DNA of 43,798 bases from Acidobacteriota bacterium (GCA_016871115.1 VFZP01000003.1:1-43798), one strand, 5' to 3'; positions 1 through 10,897 are shown, counted from the stretch's first letter. Notes: generated by a model not told the origin, from the letters alone. Translations and numbers: made by a program.

Positions 1-181
1 AAAGATCTTGCCCACCAAGTTTCGCCAGCCTCGTAGGTGTGGGCGCAATTGCAGGCTCCAGGGCGGAATGTATCGCCTACGGGCGCGTTGGGCAAGGCGG
101 CTCACCAGTGGCCGCTGGAGAGAGAGAATTGTGAGATCCGCGGTGAAGTGCTTTCGAGAAACTCAGGATGATACTGCTCCG

Positions 182-613
182 CTACTTGATCTTCGTCGTC
201 TGGTGCGCCACCAGCCGCCACGCGCCGCGCGCGCCTTTCACCCACGTGTGCATCGCCATCACGATGTCGTCGAACTTGCCCGCCTTATTGGTGCCCCACA
301 TGTGCATCCTTGCATGCACGATCGCCGTCGACGGACCATGGAACCGCATCGTCATCTGCTCATGCTCGGCGCCCACATACAACTGCCGGCCCGAGGTCAC
401 CTTAACGATGTAGTCCTGCTTGGAATCCACGATGCCTGTCGAGTGCGCGTAGATCAGCGTGTCGTCCAGCAGCTTGCCCAGGGCCCTCGCGTCCTTGGCT
501 TTGATGGCCGTGGTCCACGCCTTTTCCGCCGCGCGGATGCCCGCTTCGTCATCGCCCGCGAGGCCCAACACGGCACACGCAGCCAGGGTCAGCAATACAC
601 GTCTGATCATCAT
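182..613 (-). CDS. DUF4440 / SnoaL-like exported protein
   Basis: A 143-residue protein with a short N-terminal signal peptide (hydrophobic stretch at about residues 5-20) followed by one NTF2-like/DUF4440 fold: an early helix with AEKAWTTAIKAKDA, then LLDDTLIYAHSTG, and a closing segment with RGAWRLVAHQTT, all typical of the family. Members are small cone-shaped barrels that may be enzymes or binding proteins; no specific substrate can be read from the sequence. It starts 7 bp after the stop of the argininosuccinate synthase gene on the same strand, so it probably shares its transcript, but a role in arginine synthesis is not implied. The start chosen is the ATG at 613. Confidence 0.75.
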   Translation of the reverse strand: MMIRRVLLTLAACAVLGLAGDDEAGIRAAEKAWTTAIKAKDARALGKLLDDTLIYAHSTGIVDSKQDYIVKVTSGRQLYVGAEHEQMTMRFHGPSTAIVHARMHMWGTNKAGKFDDIVMAMHTWVKGARGAWRLVAHQTTKIK

Positions 614-620
614 TTCGAAC

Positions 621-1952
<1,332 letters not shown>

Positions 1953-1958
1953 TCAAGT

Positions 1959-2225
1959 TTAACGCGGGCGGGCCGCGCCGCCTTTGATGGCGGTGACGAA
2001 GTGCACTTCGCTGTCAGGCCCCACGTGTTCCATCAGGCCGATGGGAGAAACCTCGCCGTCCACGGCAATGGCCATGTTGGGCCCGGTGAGCTTTGCGCCC
2101 ACGCCGGGGAACAACTCCTCTAGCGCGTCCACCACCTCACGGACCGTGGAGCAACCCGTGACGGTCACTTCGCTCGCGCCACCGGTGGCCGCGCGCAGCA
2201 GCGTGGGAATGAACACGTGGGCCAT
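1959..2225 (-). CDS. MoaD/ThiS-family ubiquitin-like sulfur carrier
   Basis: An 88-residue beta-grasp protein. The body has the family pattern: an N-terminal strand (VFIPTLLRAATGG), a helix with VREVVDALEELFPG, and the late GDEVHF-like segment DSEVHFVTAIKGG. In MoaD, ThiS and CysO the Gly-Gly pair is the very C-terminus and is adenylated to carry sulfur. Here Gly82-Gly83 is followed by AARPR, so the protein would need trimming before it could work as a carrier, as known for CysO/QbsE-type proteins processed by JAMM peptidases. No partner adenylyltransferase or peptidase lies in the window. It is first in a run with argG. The pathway (molybdopterin, thiamine, cysteine or other) cannot be assigned. 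Confidence 0.8.
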   Translation of the reverse strand: MAHVFIPTLLRAATGGASEVTVTGCSTVREVVDALEELFPGVGAKLTGPNMAIAVDGEVSPIGLMEHVGPDSEVHFVTAIKGGAARPR

Positions 2226-2237
2226 GATCTTCCGAAT

Positions 2238-2267
2238 TTACCAGTGTTGAGTTCGATTTGTTATAAA
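2238..2267 (+). promoter_or_regulatory. Weak sigma70-like promoter candidate for the receptor gene
   Basis: A TTACCA element at 2238-2243 and TATAAA at 2262-2267 are separated by 18 bp in an AT-richer stretch between the divergent MoaD-like gene and the receptor gene. The match is modest and based only on inspection. Confidence 0.25.
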
Positions 2268-2313
2268 CTTCAATCAAGGGTCTACGCGCCCATGCGCCCC
2301 ACCAATTTCGATC

Positions 2314-2320
2314 AAAGGAG
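2314..2320 (+). promoter_or_regulatory. Ribosome binding site deciding the receptor start
   Basis: AAAGGAG lies 7 bp before the ATG at 2328. It fixes the original start of the receptor gene, because the encoded signal peptide begins there even though a frameshift follows about 60 bp later. Confidence 0.7.
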
Positions 2321-2327
2321 TTGAAGT

Positions 2328-5300
2328 ATGCTTTCGAACCCAGGCCGGGCCGTGTGCGCCGTAGCCGTTTGCACCTCTTTCCTCGCAGATTCTGTATGGA
2401 TCGCTCACTGGCACGGTGACCGACTCCTCTGACGCGGCGGTTCCGAACGCGAGCATCACGATCACCAACAAGCAAACCGGCGCTGTGCGCACGGCGTCCA
2501 CCAACGAAGTAGGCAGCTACGGCATTCCCACCGTGCAGGCGGGGCTCTACTCGTTGCGGATTTCCAAAGACGGCTTCCGCACCGCGGTGCAGGACAACGT
2601 CGACATCGCGGTGAACTCCACCGCGCGCGTGGATCTGGCCCTGCAAGTGGGCCATATCGCCGAACCCGTGAATGTGGACGCGACGGCGGCGCTGCTGCAA
2701 ACCGACCGCGCCGAGGTGAAGGCTGAAATCACGGCCAAGCAACTCACCGATCTGCCCGTGACCAACGGCCGCAACTACCAGTCGCTGTTCATCACCATCC
2801 CCGGCATCACGCCGCCTTCCACGCCCCACTCGGTGCCGTCGAACCCATCGCGGGCGATGTCGTTCTCCACCAGCGGGAACAACACGGCGTCGAACAATAC
2901 GCGGATTGACGGCGCCAGCGCCACCAACGTCTGGCTGCCGCACATCGCCAGCTACGTGCCCGCGCTTGAGTCGATCGAGAACGTCAACGTGGTGACCAAC
3001 ACCTTCGACGCCGAGCAAGGCCTCGCCGGCGGCGCGTCGGTGAACGTCACCATCCGCTAGGGCTCCAACGATTTTCGCGGCGCGCTGTTTGAGTATCACC
3101 AGGGCAACTGGTCGCAGGCCCGCAACTTCTTCCTGCCGGCCAACCAGGGCAATCCCAAGTACGTGAGCAACCAATGGGGCGGCCGTTTGGGCGGGCCGAT
3201 CGTGAAGAACAAGATCTTCTTCTTCGGCAGCTACGAAAACTCGACGGACCGCCGCTTTGCCGGTTCGCTGCAGACCGTCCCCACCGCACCCATGCGGACG
3301 GGCAACCTCTCGGTGTCTTCACTCACCATCTACGATCCGCTCACCGGCCAAGCCAATGGCCAGGGCCGGCAGCCGTTTGCCGGCAACATCATTCCGGCTG
3401 CGCGCATTCATCCCACGGCGGCTCTGCTGATGCGGCAACTGCCGCAGGAGAACAACCCGGCGCCCAACGGCATCCCGAGTGCCAACTACTTCGCGCTGGG
3501 CGAAGCCGCCTTCGACCGCCAGACGATCGACTCCAAATTCAACTTCAACATCTCTGGCCGCTGGAACGTCTACGCGCGCTTGAGCTGGCTGGGCTTCGAC
3601 CTCACCGCGCCCACCGCCTTCGGCGCCATCGGCGGCCCTCCGATCGCCTTCGGCAACCTCGGCCAGGGCTTCGGCAGCACCTGGAGCGGCACCCTCGCCA
3701 CCACCTACACGTTCTCGCCCACCTTCATCGTGGACGCCTACTACGGCTACACCTTGATGGACACCAACATCGAGCAGCCCGGCCTTGGCCCCAACCGCGG
3801 TGTGGAAGAACTGAAGATTCCTGGCACCAACGGCCCGCGCTTCTTCGAATCCGGCTACCCCGGTTTCGGCATCGGCGGCTTCACGGCGTTCGGCTCCACG
3901 GAAACCTACATGCCTTACTACCGCACGGACCCGTAATCGCAGTACGTGGCCAACGCCAACTGGCTGAAGGGCTCGCATAACGTGCGCTTCGGCGTGGATC
4001 TTTAATACCTGCAGCTCAACCACACGCAGCCTGAGTTTGCCGGCGCCGCGGGCGGCGCGTCGGGCCGGTTGAACTTCGGTCAGGGTCCCACGCAGCTCCG
4101 GCTCGACAACGGCAACGTAGCGGGCGGCAACCAGTTCAACGCCATGGGCACGTATCTGCTCGGCCTCGTCGATGGCGGCGGCCGCATTCTACAGGTGCCC
4201 GACATCTACCGCACGCGGACGTCGATGCTCAGCTTCTACGTGCGAGACCAGTGGCAGGTGAACCGCAAGCTCACGCTCTCCTACGGCACGCGCATGGAGA
4301 GCTTCCCGATGCCCGTCCGCCAGAATCGCGGCATGGAACGCTACGACTTTGCCACCAACGAAATGCTGGTCTGCGGTGTGGGCGGCATTCCCAAGGACTG
4401 CGGCACCAAGGTGGCCAAGCTCCTGTTCAGCCCGCGTCTCGGTCTGGCTTACCGCATGAATGAAAAGACCGTGATCCGTTCCGGCCTCGGCCTGAACCGG
4501 GATCCGTGGAATCTCGCCCGGCCCCTGCGCACCAATTACCCGATCCTGGTGGCGTTCAATCTGGCCCCGGCCGCTTTGGGTTGGTCCACCACGTTGACCC
4601 GGGGCCTGCCCGTGCTGCCCACTCCGTCAGTCGGTTCCAACGGCCGTATCGCCATTCCCACCAACTACGCGGTGAACACCACGGGAGATGAGTTCCGGCG
4701 CAGCTACATCCTGAACTACAACTTCATCATCCAGCGCGACCTCGGCAAGAACTGGGCGGGCCAGGTTGGCTACGTTGCCAGCCGCGCCGCGCGCGTCAGC
4801 AGCCGCCTCAATCTCAACGCCGGTCAGGTCATCGGGGCCGATCAGGCGGGGCAGCCGCTGTTCCCGCGTTTCGGCCGCGCCGTGGGGACCAGCCTCATCG
4901 GTCCCATGGGCGACAACAATTACCACTCCATGCAGGCCACGCTCACCAAGCGTTTCTCCAGCGGACTGCAAACCAACGTGGCCTACACGTGGTCGAAGGC
5001 CATGGGCTGGTGCTGCAACGAGGACAACAACGGCGGCCCCCTGGTGCCGGCCCTCGCCTTCACCGGCTTGAATTACGTGCCGCTCAATTTCGACCGCACG
5101 CACAACCTGCAGATCACGGCGACCTACGAACTGCCCTTCGGCGCGGGCAAGCGGTTCTCCGGCGGCCGGGCGTTCAACGTGCTCGCCGGCGGCTGGCAGA
5201 TCAACACGCTCACCACGGCAATGACGGGCACTCCGGTGCGCGTCACCAGCGATGGCGGCAGCCTGCGCCTACCCGGTAGCACGCAGCGCGCCGACCAGGT

Positions 5301-5682
5301 CAAACAGGACGTGCCGCGCCTCGGCAACATCGGCCGCGGCGCGGCATACTTCGATCCGTTCGCCTTCGCCCGCGTCACCGAACCCCGCTTCGGCACCGCC
5401 GACTTCAACAGCCTCCGCGGTCCGAACTTCATCAACTCAGACCTCGGGCTCTTCCGCAACTTCAGCGTGAAGGAGCACTTCGGCTTCCAGTTCCGCGCCG
5501 AGTGGTTCAACTGGACCAACACGCCGAAGTTTGGCAATCCGTCGGCCGGCATCAACAACCTGTTGACCAACCCCGACGGTACCTTCCGCGGCGGTGTGTT
5601 TGAAGTGACCGGCACCAACGCAGGCGGGCGCGAGCCGAACGGCGACCGCATCCTGCGCCTGGGCCTGAAGATGACCTTATAA
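2328..5682 (+). pseudogene. Oar-like TonB-dependent receptor, four lesions
   Basis: The reconstructed protein is an outer-membrane receptor of the Oar/carboxypeptidase-regulatory type common in Solibacter-like genomes. After a signal peptide starting at 2328 it has a CarboxypepD_reg-like domain (LTGTVTDSSDAAVPNASITI), a plug domain with LPVTNGRNYQSL and the conserved GGASVNVTIR block, then a long beta barrel ending in RILRLGLKMTL with the usual aromatic/hydrophobic end. Lesions: a frameshift near 2388 where the signal peptide frame does not join the mature frame; TAG at 3058-3060 inside the conserved IR-x-GSNDF block; TAA at 3934-3936; TAA at 4003-4005. Between the stops the frame is unchanged and protein-like, so the decay is recent or the stops are sequence errors. 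The substrate is unknown. A terminator follows directly. Confidence 0.9.
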
Positions 5683-5700
5683 CCACACGCCAATCAGTTG

Positions 5701-5742
5701 AACGGCCAGCATCCCGCTCCGGCGGTGCTGGCCGTTTCTTTT
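5701..5742 (+). terminator. Rho-independent terminator of the receptor gene
   Basis: An 11-bp perfect inverted repeat (AACGGCCAGCA / TGCTGGCCGTT) with a GC-rich loop is followed by TCTTTT. It begins 18 bp after the receptor stop codon. Confidence 0.85.
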
Positions 5743-5789
5743 GCCAGGTCCTGGGCCGGAACCGTTGCCCCGGTGGATTGCGAAGCAGT

Positions 5790-6307
5790 GTCTGCGCCGC
5801 GGCCTCGAAGCTTTTCTCCCAGACCCCACCGCCCGCCACCGTGCCCTTCTTCGGCACCATCGGCTCTGGCGCCAGCGGACGCACGTTCTACACCACGACC
5901 GGTCCGGGCTACTTCAAGAGCATTGACGACGGCGCCACCTGGAACAGAGCTACCTGCTGATCGCGAACCATGGCGTCATCGACACGGCCGTTTATAAGTC
6001 GCGCGATGCCGGTGCGATGTGGACCAGACTCGGTGCGGTGCTGCCGCCCGGCAATTCGCGGGCTTTCGATATCAAACGCGGCACGCCTTCGCAGATATTT
6101 GACGGCGCTGGAGGGACAGACGGGTTCAAGGTCGTCTTCGACGATCAGGAACTCGACGGGCTGGAGATCGCCGCGGCCCCCGGCACCGTAGGCGTGGGCC
6201 GCGCAAAGTTCGCGCTGCCGGAGGGCACCGCGCTCGGAAGCCACACGGTGCGCATTCTGATCGGTGAAGCGGCGAGTAACACGGTTCAATTCGCCGTGCC
6301 CGAGTAA
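5790..6307 (+). pseudogene. Remnant of a BNR-repeat / TIG-tailed exported protein
   Basis: Two reading frames join into one protein-like remnant. The first (to about 5950) has GYFKSIDDGATWN, a BNR/sialidase-type repeat motif; the second (from about 5951) has VYKSRDAGAMWTRLGAVLPPG, another such repeat, followed by a beta-rich tail with KFALPEGTALGSHTVRI that resembles the TIG-like C-terminal modules found on many Solibacter exported proteins. The frame change at about 5950, the stop at 5958 and the missing N-terminus mark it as a fragment. The original function is unknown; such repeats usually form surface beta propellers. Confidence 0.55.
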
Positions 6308-6321
6308 GTGCCTTTCGGCTG

Positions 6322-7260
6322 TTAATGGACGGCAACCGGCGCCACTGTCGATCCCGTGCCCCCCTGAATCTTCAGCGGCTGCATGATGAAAGCGAACTCC
6401 CAGCCGCCCTTGGCGGCCAACTCGTCGAGCTTCATGTTCTCAAGCAGGTGGATTCCGTGCACCACCAGCATGATCTGATGCACCGGGAGCGAGACCGCCG
6501 GGTCGGGATTGGGGGAGACTTCAACTGATGGATTGTCCGCGCCAACCAGCAGCGGGTCCTTCTTGGCCAGCCATTCGGCTGCCGCGGGTCCAATGCCGGG
6601 GCTTGACTTGCTGTACAACGCGTTGTCTTTTCCCCAGAGCTTGCCGAAGCCAGTGTGGATAATCACCGCATCGCCCGGTTCAATCCGCATTCTCTGTTTC
6701 GCCAATGCCTGCTCCAGGTCGCCGGGCGTGATCTCATATCCCGCGGCGAGCATCGCAACGCCCTTGAGGGCGGCGACGTCGATGAGAACGCCACGGGTAA
6801 TCAGCGCTCCAACGTTCTCCACTCCCAGCTTCTGGAATCCGTTCCTGGTGGCGGCCTGATCGATGGAAAAGCAGTTGTACAGGCTATCGCCGATGGCTTG
6901 ATGCGCGAACCCATCGAACTGCGTGCCCACTTGTCCGATCTCGCTGACCACCAGCTCCTCGTTGCTGCCCCGCCGGTTCGATCCCGCATTCATGAAAGTG
7001 CGTTTCGTGTGAAGGTCGAAGCGCCGATTGTTGAGCAAGGGAATGGACCCGTTCAACACGTGCCCCAACTCGACCGTCTCGCCCGTCTTCACAAGTTTCA
7101 GGGCGCGCAGCGTATTGGCTGGCTTGATGTGATTCCCCGCGCCGCGCTGATCTCCCGCGCCCCATTTCGACGGGCATCGGGCACTGTCCGCCGGCGGCTG
7201 CCAGGACTGTGCGGAACCCAACCACGAAACAGCGAAGAGAGCCAACGCGCAACGCCTCAT
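6322..7260 (-). CDS. Exported cyclase-family (kynurenine-formamidase-like) hydrolase
   Basis: A member of the cyclase family PF04199, metal-dependent hydrolases related to kynurenine formamidase and isatin hydrolase. Starting at the ATG at 7260 (an upstream TTG at 7266 is in frame but less likely), the protein has a signal peptide (CALALFAVSWLGSAQS) and about 310 residues. The metal-binding motif appears as QVGTQFDGFAH, a known variant of the HxGTHxDxxxH signature; further conserved blocks are GDAVIIHTGFGKLW and the late IHLLENMKLDELAAKGGWEF, typical of the active-site end of the fold. The frame is intact among broken neighbours. The substrate is unknown. It is transcribed toward the remnant at 5.8-6.3 kb and stands alone. 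Confidence 0.85.
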   Translation of the reverse strand: MRRCALALFAVSWLGSAQSWQPPADSARCPSKWGAGDQRGAGNHIKPANTLRALKLVKTGETVELGHVLNGSIPLLNNRRFDLHTKRTFMNAGSNRRGSNEELVVSEIGQVGTQFDGFAHQAIGDSLYNCFSIDQAATRNGFQKLGVENVGALITRGVLIDVAALKGVAMLAAGYEITPGDLEQALAKQRMRIEPGDAVIIHTGFGKLWGKDNALYSKSSPGIGPAAAEWLAKKDPLLVGADNPSVEVSPNPDPAVSLPVHQIMLVVHGIHLLENMKLDELAAKGGWEFAFIMQPLKIQGGTGSTVAPVAVH

Positions 7261-7339
7261 GACCAACCATCTTAGCGGCTCAAACGGACTGCCTTCGCTT
7301 TGCGGGCGGCCCTTGAAGCTTCCACGTCTCCCTGGGGCT

Positions 7340-8600
7340 CATAATGAATGGATCAGACTCTCTCTCCCCCTGCTACTGCTGATCCACGTCCCGGCCCTGC
7401 ACGCCGAGCAAATCCAACTCGACGGATGGACCGCCAACGTCGACCGTTCGACGCTCAGCATCCGCATGCGCGCCGGCGCTGACGATATTCTGGTGGCCGC
7501 CGGCACCGCCAACCTCAACACGCTCGGCCTCAACGCGCAGCTCACACCCCGGGCCGCCGCCTTCACATACGCATCGAATCCGCGAAAGAGCAGACCATCG
7601 AGTGGCCGCGCACCGGACTCGACCCGCGGTTGAACGCGCTCATCCTGCCCGAAGGCGAAGGCTTGTTCGTACCCATGGACCACGCGGCATGGCGGCGGCG
7701 CGTGTCCGGGCAGTGTTACGCAGCACATGGCCAACTCTCCCTTCCCTTCTGGGCCTTCCACGCAGTTGTGCGCACGGTCACCGTGCACGTGCCCACCGAT
7801 ATTCGCACCGAGCTATGCCTCGAAGAAAAACAAAACCGCCTGGAAGCCGTCGCGCGCCACCGGTTCCTTGACCGCGACCGCCGCCCGGCCTACGAAGTGG
7901 AGATCTGGCCCGGCGGCCCCTCGCCCATCGACCCCGCGCGTGAGTACCGCGCCGGTCTCATCGTGCCTACGCTCGCCGGGAAGTCGAAGGCGAATCCCGA
8001 AATCCTCAAGCTGCTGGGCGCCATCCACATGTACGTTTGGGGCGATGGCCGTCGACCTGACTTCGTCGCCGATCTCCTGAAAGCCGGAGTCAAGCGAGCC
8101 TGGATCGGCTACGACCAGAACCCCGGCCACCATAAAGACCTGGTGGGCAAAGCGTTCATCGACGCAGCCAAGCACGCCGGCTACCTGGTCGGCCCCTATG
8201 ACACCTGCAACAACGCGCAGCATCCCCAGCACGGCGAAGACTCCGTCAGCCGCTGGCCGGGCACGCTCTTCCCGGATGGCTGCGTAGTCGACGCGAGCGG
8301 CAAGCCTCGCACCGGTTTCGCCAACCGCGGCTGCGAACTCAGCTCGGAAGCCCTTGAGCAACTCGGCCGCAAGCCGATCGCCGCGCGACTAGACCGGCAA
8401 CTGACAGACAACCCCAACACTTACTTCCTCGATGTCGATGCTTACGGCGAACTCCACGATGATTACTCGCAGTCCCATCCCATGACGCAGCACCGGGACC
8501 GCGCCAACCGCCTCGCCCGCCTCCGGGACATTCGGGCGCGCGGCGTTGTCCTTGGTTCGGAGCATGGCGCGGCTTGGGCGGTTCCCGTCATCGATTTCGG
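7340..8600 (+). pseudogene. Glycoside-hydrolase-like exported protein, frameshifted and 3'-truncated
   Basis: Joined across a frameshift near 7555, the sequence reads as an exported protein with a signal-like segment (LSLPLLLLIHVPALHA), an N-terminal beta domain and a TIM-barrel-like part with GVKRAWIGYDQNPGHH, then YFLDVDAYGELHDDYS, HPMTQHRDRANR and GVVLGSEHG. The aspartate-rich YFLDVDA and the GSEHG segment resemble catalytic strands of retaining glycoside hydrolases of the GH101/GH129/DUF5696 kind, but the family assignment is tentative. The frame loses similarity at about 8600, where tadC-like coding begins in another frame, so the C-terminal part was deleted. No convincing ATG precedes the signal peptide, so the start is unresolved. 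Confidence 0.55.
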
Positions 8601-8611
8601 CCATGGCGCGC

Positions 8612-9159
8612 ACTGGCCCGTGGATTGCCTTAGCAATTGTGGCCTGTGTGCCGTGGTTGCAGGTGCGCGCCGCGCGCCGGCGGCGCGTGGCCGAAATGGA
8701 GAAGGATCTGCCACTGGCAATGGACCTGTTCGCTACGCTCGCCGAGGCAGGCTTGGGGTTCGACGCCGCTTTGCAGCGGATTGCCGCCTCGCAGCCCCGC
8801 TCACGCGCTCTGGCAGCCGAGTTTACTGCCTACCAGCAGGAGACACTCGCCGGCGTACCGCGCGTGCAGGCCCTGCGGCGTATGGGGCGGCGCGTTCAAC
8901 TCGGCTCCGTGACCACGTTCGTCTCGGCGATTGTCGAGGCTGAACAGATCGGCGCCAGTTTGGCTGAGACGCTGCGCCATCAAGCAGAAGATATGCGTGA
9001 CCGGCGGAGTGTACGGGCCATGCTGCTGGCCCAAGCCCTGCCGGTTAAACCCTTTTTGCGCTGGTGATCTGTTTTCTCCCGGGCATCTTCGCCTCCACCC
9101 TCGCCCCGGCTCTCTACCAGATGATTCGCGTGGTGGACGGCGTGATCCCCTCCAGATGA
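8612..9159 (+). pseudogene. tadC: TadC-like pilus assembly (T2SSF) protein, 5'-truncated and frameshifted
   Basis: The sequence has the T2SSF domain of Flp/Tad pilus inner-membrane proteins: a membrane segment (IALAIVACVPWL), a basic stretch, MEKDLPLAMDLFATLAEAGL, FDAALQRIA, and the FVSAIVEAEQIGASLAETL helix with the following LRHQAEDMRDRR. The frame then slips in the run AAACCCTTTTTG near 9046-9057; in the next frame the final membrane segment FALVICFLPGIFASTL continues to a TGA at 9157-9159. The N-terminal 60-100 residues are absent, replaced by the glycoside-hydrolase-like fragment. The downstream TPR gene overlaps its stop as ATGA, so they were once one operon. No other tad gene is present in the window. 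Confidence 0.75.
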
Positions 9160-9881
9160 TTGGACTCTTGATGAACCCTTTGTTCCGCTTTCGCCTTACC
9201 TGTCTGCTAGCCGTTTGCGGCACGGCCGTGTCGTCCATGTCCTGCGCATCCCGCCTGCCGCCGGGCGTGCTCGACGGCTGCTTTGAGGTGGCCTCGCGTC
9301 TGGACCGGGCGTGGACGGCACTGCAGGATGCCCGCGCTGCCGGTTGCGCGCCGGACTGCTACGGCGTGGAGCGGTGCGATGGAATGCGCCGGGAGATTAA
9401 GCGGCTGGCGCAAACATGTCCGTCGCATCCACCGGCGCTGTTTGCCAACGCTATTCTGGCCTACGACGCCCGCAATCTTGCCCAGGCGCAGCAGTGGCTG
9501 GATACGCTACTGGCCATGCCCGCGCCAAACCCGGACGCCGCCGCGCTGCGCGCCCGGATCGCCATTGAGGAAGGCAACCTGCCGTTTGCGTTGCGATTTC
9601 TCGCCCGACAGATTCGTATCTCCGGCGACCACGCCGGGCTGCGCGAAGTGTATGCTTCCACCCTGTTTCTCGATCACAGCTATGAGGACGCAGGCCAGCA
9701 GTTGGAGGTCGCCGGGAAGTTGGGCGCGCCCCCGTTTCGCATCCTCTTCCACCGCGCGCTGGTACTTGAGTCACAAAGGCGCTTGGACGAGGCGGCGGCG
9801 CTCTATAAGGAAGCGCTGGTAGCCAACCCGGGGTGGCCACCAGCGGTCTCACGGCTTCGGGCGATCGAATCGGTCCGCTAA
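9156..9881 (+). CDS. TPR-containing exported protein of a Tad-type locus
   Basis: A 241-residue protein starting at the ATG at 9156 (alternative ATG at 9171), overlapping the tadC remnant stop as ATGA. A hydrophobic signal segment near residues 10-28 ends close to a cysteine (VSSMSCAS), so it may be a lipoprotein, although the lipobox is not canonical. The rest consists of TPR-like helical pairs: FANAILAYDARNLAQAQQWL, LRARIAIEEGNLPFALRFL, and near the end LVLESQRRLDEAAALYKEAL followed by NPGWPPAVSRL. TadD-like TPR lipoproteins commonly sit at the end of tad clusters and assist secretin or pilus assembly. With tadC broken and the rest of the locus absent, this gene is probably a leftover. Confidence 0.65.
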   Translation: MIGLLMNPLFRFRLTCLLAVCGTAVSSMSCASRLPPGVLDGCFEVASRLDRAWTALQDARAAGCAPDCYGVERCDGMRREIKRLAQTCPSHPPALFANAILAYDARNLAQAQQWLDTLLAMPAPNPDAAALRARIAIEEGNLPFALRFLARQIRISGDHAGLREVYASTLFLDHSYEDAGQQLEVAGKLGAPPFRILFHRALVLESQRRLDEAAALYKEALVANPGWPPAVSRLRAIESVR

Positions 9882-10411
9882 TCAGCAGTCCCAGGCCGAA
9901 GGCGAGGTGATTGTTGAAGCGCGTGCTCGACGAGTGCTGACTTCCGGGCAAGATCCGGCCAGCGCGGAGGGAACGAGGCATAAGGTCCGTCCGTCCCCCG
10001 GCAAGCCCAGCTTACTCGCCTTCGCCGCCGAACGGACGCTCGGTATTGTCGAGAGCGTCCGCCGGCGGGATCGCAAGCTGAGCTATGCGCCGCCGGCCGC
10101 TTGCGGGTTACCTGGGGTCCCCTCAAGACCCTCAAGACACGGAGCATAACGTACGCCGGAACAAGTGCGGCTTTCGGCGACTCTGATCGGGCGGCCGGCG
10201 GCGGAGTAACATCGTCCCGCGTATTTATATCGGCAGGGTGATCCATGCCATCGGTAGTGGTGGTGGGAATGGTCAGCACTTGGTCTACCTTGATCTTGTT
10301 CGGATCCGTGATTCCGTTAGTGTCGATCAACAAACCCAGCGGTATGCCGAACGTCTTAGCGATGCCTCCGAAGGTGGCTCCGGCCGATACTGTGAATGTG
10401 GTTGCGGGCAT
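9878..10411 (-). CDS. LysM-domain ORF, C-terminal extent uncertain
   Basis: The first 50 residues from the ATG at 10411 form a good LysM domain: TTFTVSAGATFGGIAKTFGI, LLIDTNGITDPNKIKV and DQVLTIP, the pattern of a peptidoglycan or chitin-binding module. The frame remains open to 9878, but after about residue 75 it turns into Arg/Pro-rich sequence without protein character, so the real gene may be shorter or its 3' part may have been replaced. No signal peptide is visible. It lies alone in a gene-poor kilobase and converges on the TPR gene. Confidence 0.5.
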   Translation of the reverse strand: MPATTFTVSAGATFGGIAKTFGIPLGLLIDTNGITDPNKIKVDQVLTIPTTTTDGMDHPADINTRDDVTPPPAARSESPKAALVPAYVMLRVLRVLRGPQVTRKRPAAHSSACDPAGGRSRQYRASVRRRRRVSWACRGTDGPYASFPPRWPDLARKSALVEHALQQSPRLRPGTAD

Positions 10412-10897
10412 GGCCTTGATATCGCTCAGACAAGATCCAAGGTGCAAGGCGGAGCGAGACTACAAAAACAGCGCAACAATTGGTGTCGCGTGATAGGCCA
10501 GCGGTAACGAAGCGGCCAAGACTCCGGATCCGGAATATTGGCCGTTATTCCAGATACCGGTATCTGCGCAATGCCGACCGCCACGCACGCTTGTCGGAAA
10601 GGACGGCGTTCCCGTTGACTTGACGCACGCCGGCGACGGGGAGTTGCCTATCGCCGGTCCACCGCGTCCAGTCAGTGCCGGGCATAACACCCTAACCCGG
10701 CGTAGCCGGAACCAAACAGGGCCAAACGATCAAGTTGGAGCACTTCGCAAAGTGCGTCCGCAGGCCGGTAAACATTGGCTGCGACGTTATACTCGAAAAG
10801 TATCCTGCCAGAATCGTGCAGGATTCAGATGTAGAAGTTCTAAACGGAGAGCCGAGAACCTGACGTTCCTGAGTCGGCTCGAACGCTTGTACCCGCG
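10412..10897. other. Gene-poor stretch with no recognised coding
   Basis: About 490 bp without a convincing gene on either strand. It holds two perfect palindromes (10523-10534 and 10551-10566) and a 7-bp stem (ATCCTGC/GCAGGAT) near 10802-10825. Short open frames here show no family resemblance. It looks like degraded accessory DNA. Confidence 0.5.
10523..10566. repeat. Two adjacent perfect palindromes
   Basis: TCCGGATCCGGA (12 bp, 10523-10534) and CAGATACCGGTATCTG (16 bp, 10551-10566) are both self-complementary and are separated by 16 bp. They could be operators or recombination sites, or relics of a mobile element; nothing nearby decides. Confidence 0.6.

Noticed and set aside
2137-3174. 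345-codon minus-strand frame over the receptor N-terminus
   Set aside because: Antisense shadow of the receptor gene; repetitive Arg/Gly/Val-rich translation without domains.
9878-10897. Prophage remnant, suggested by a LysM domain in gene-poor DNA
   Set aside because: No integrase, terminase, capsid or lysin catalytic domain is present; LysM alone is common in cellular proteins.
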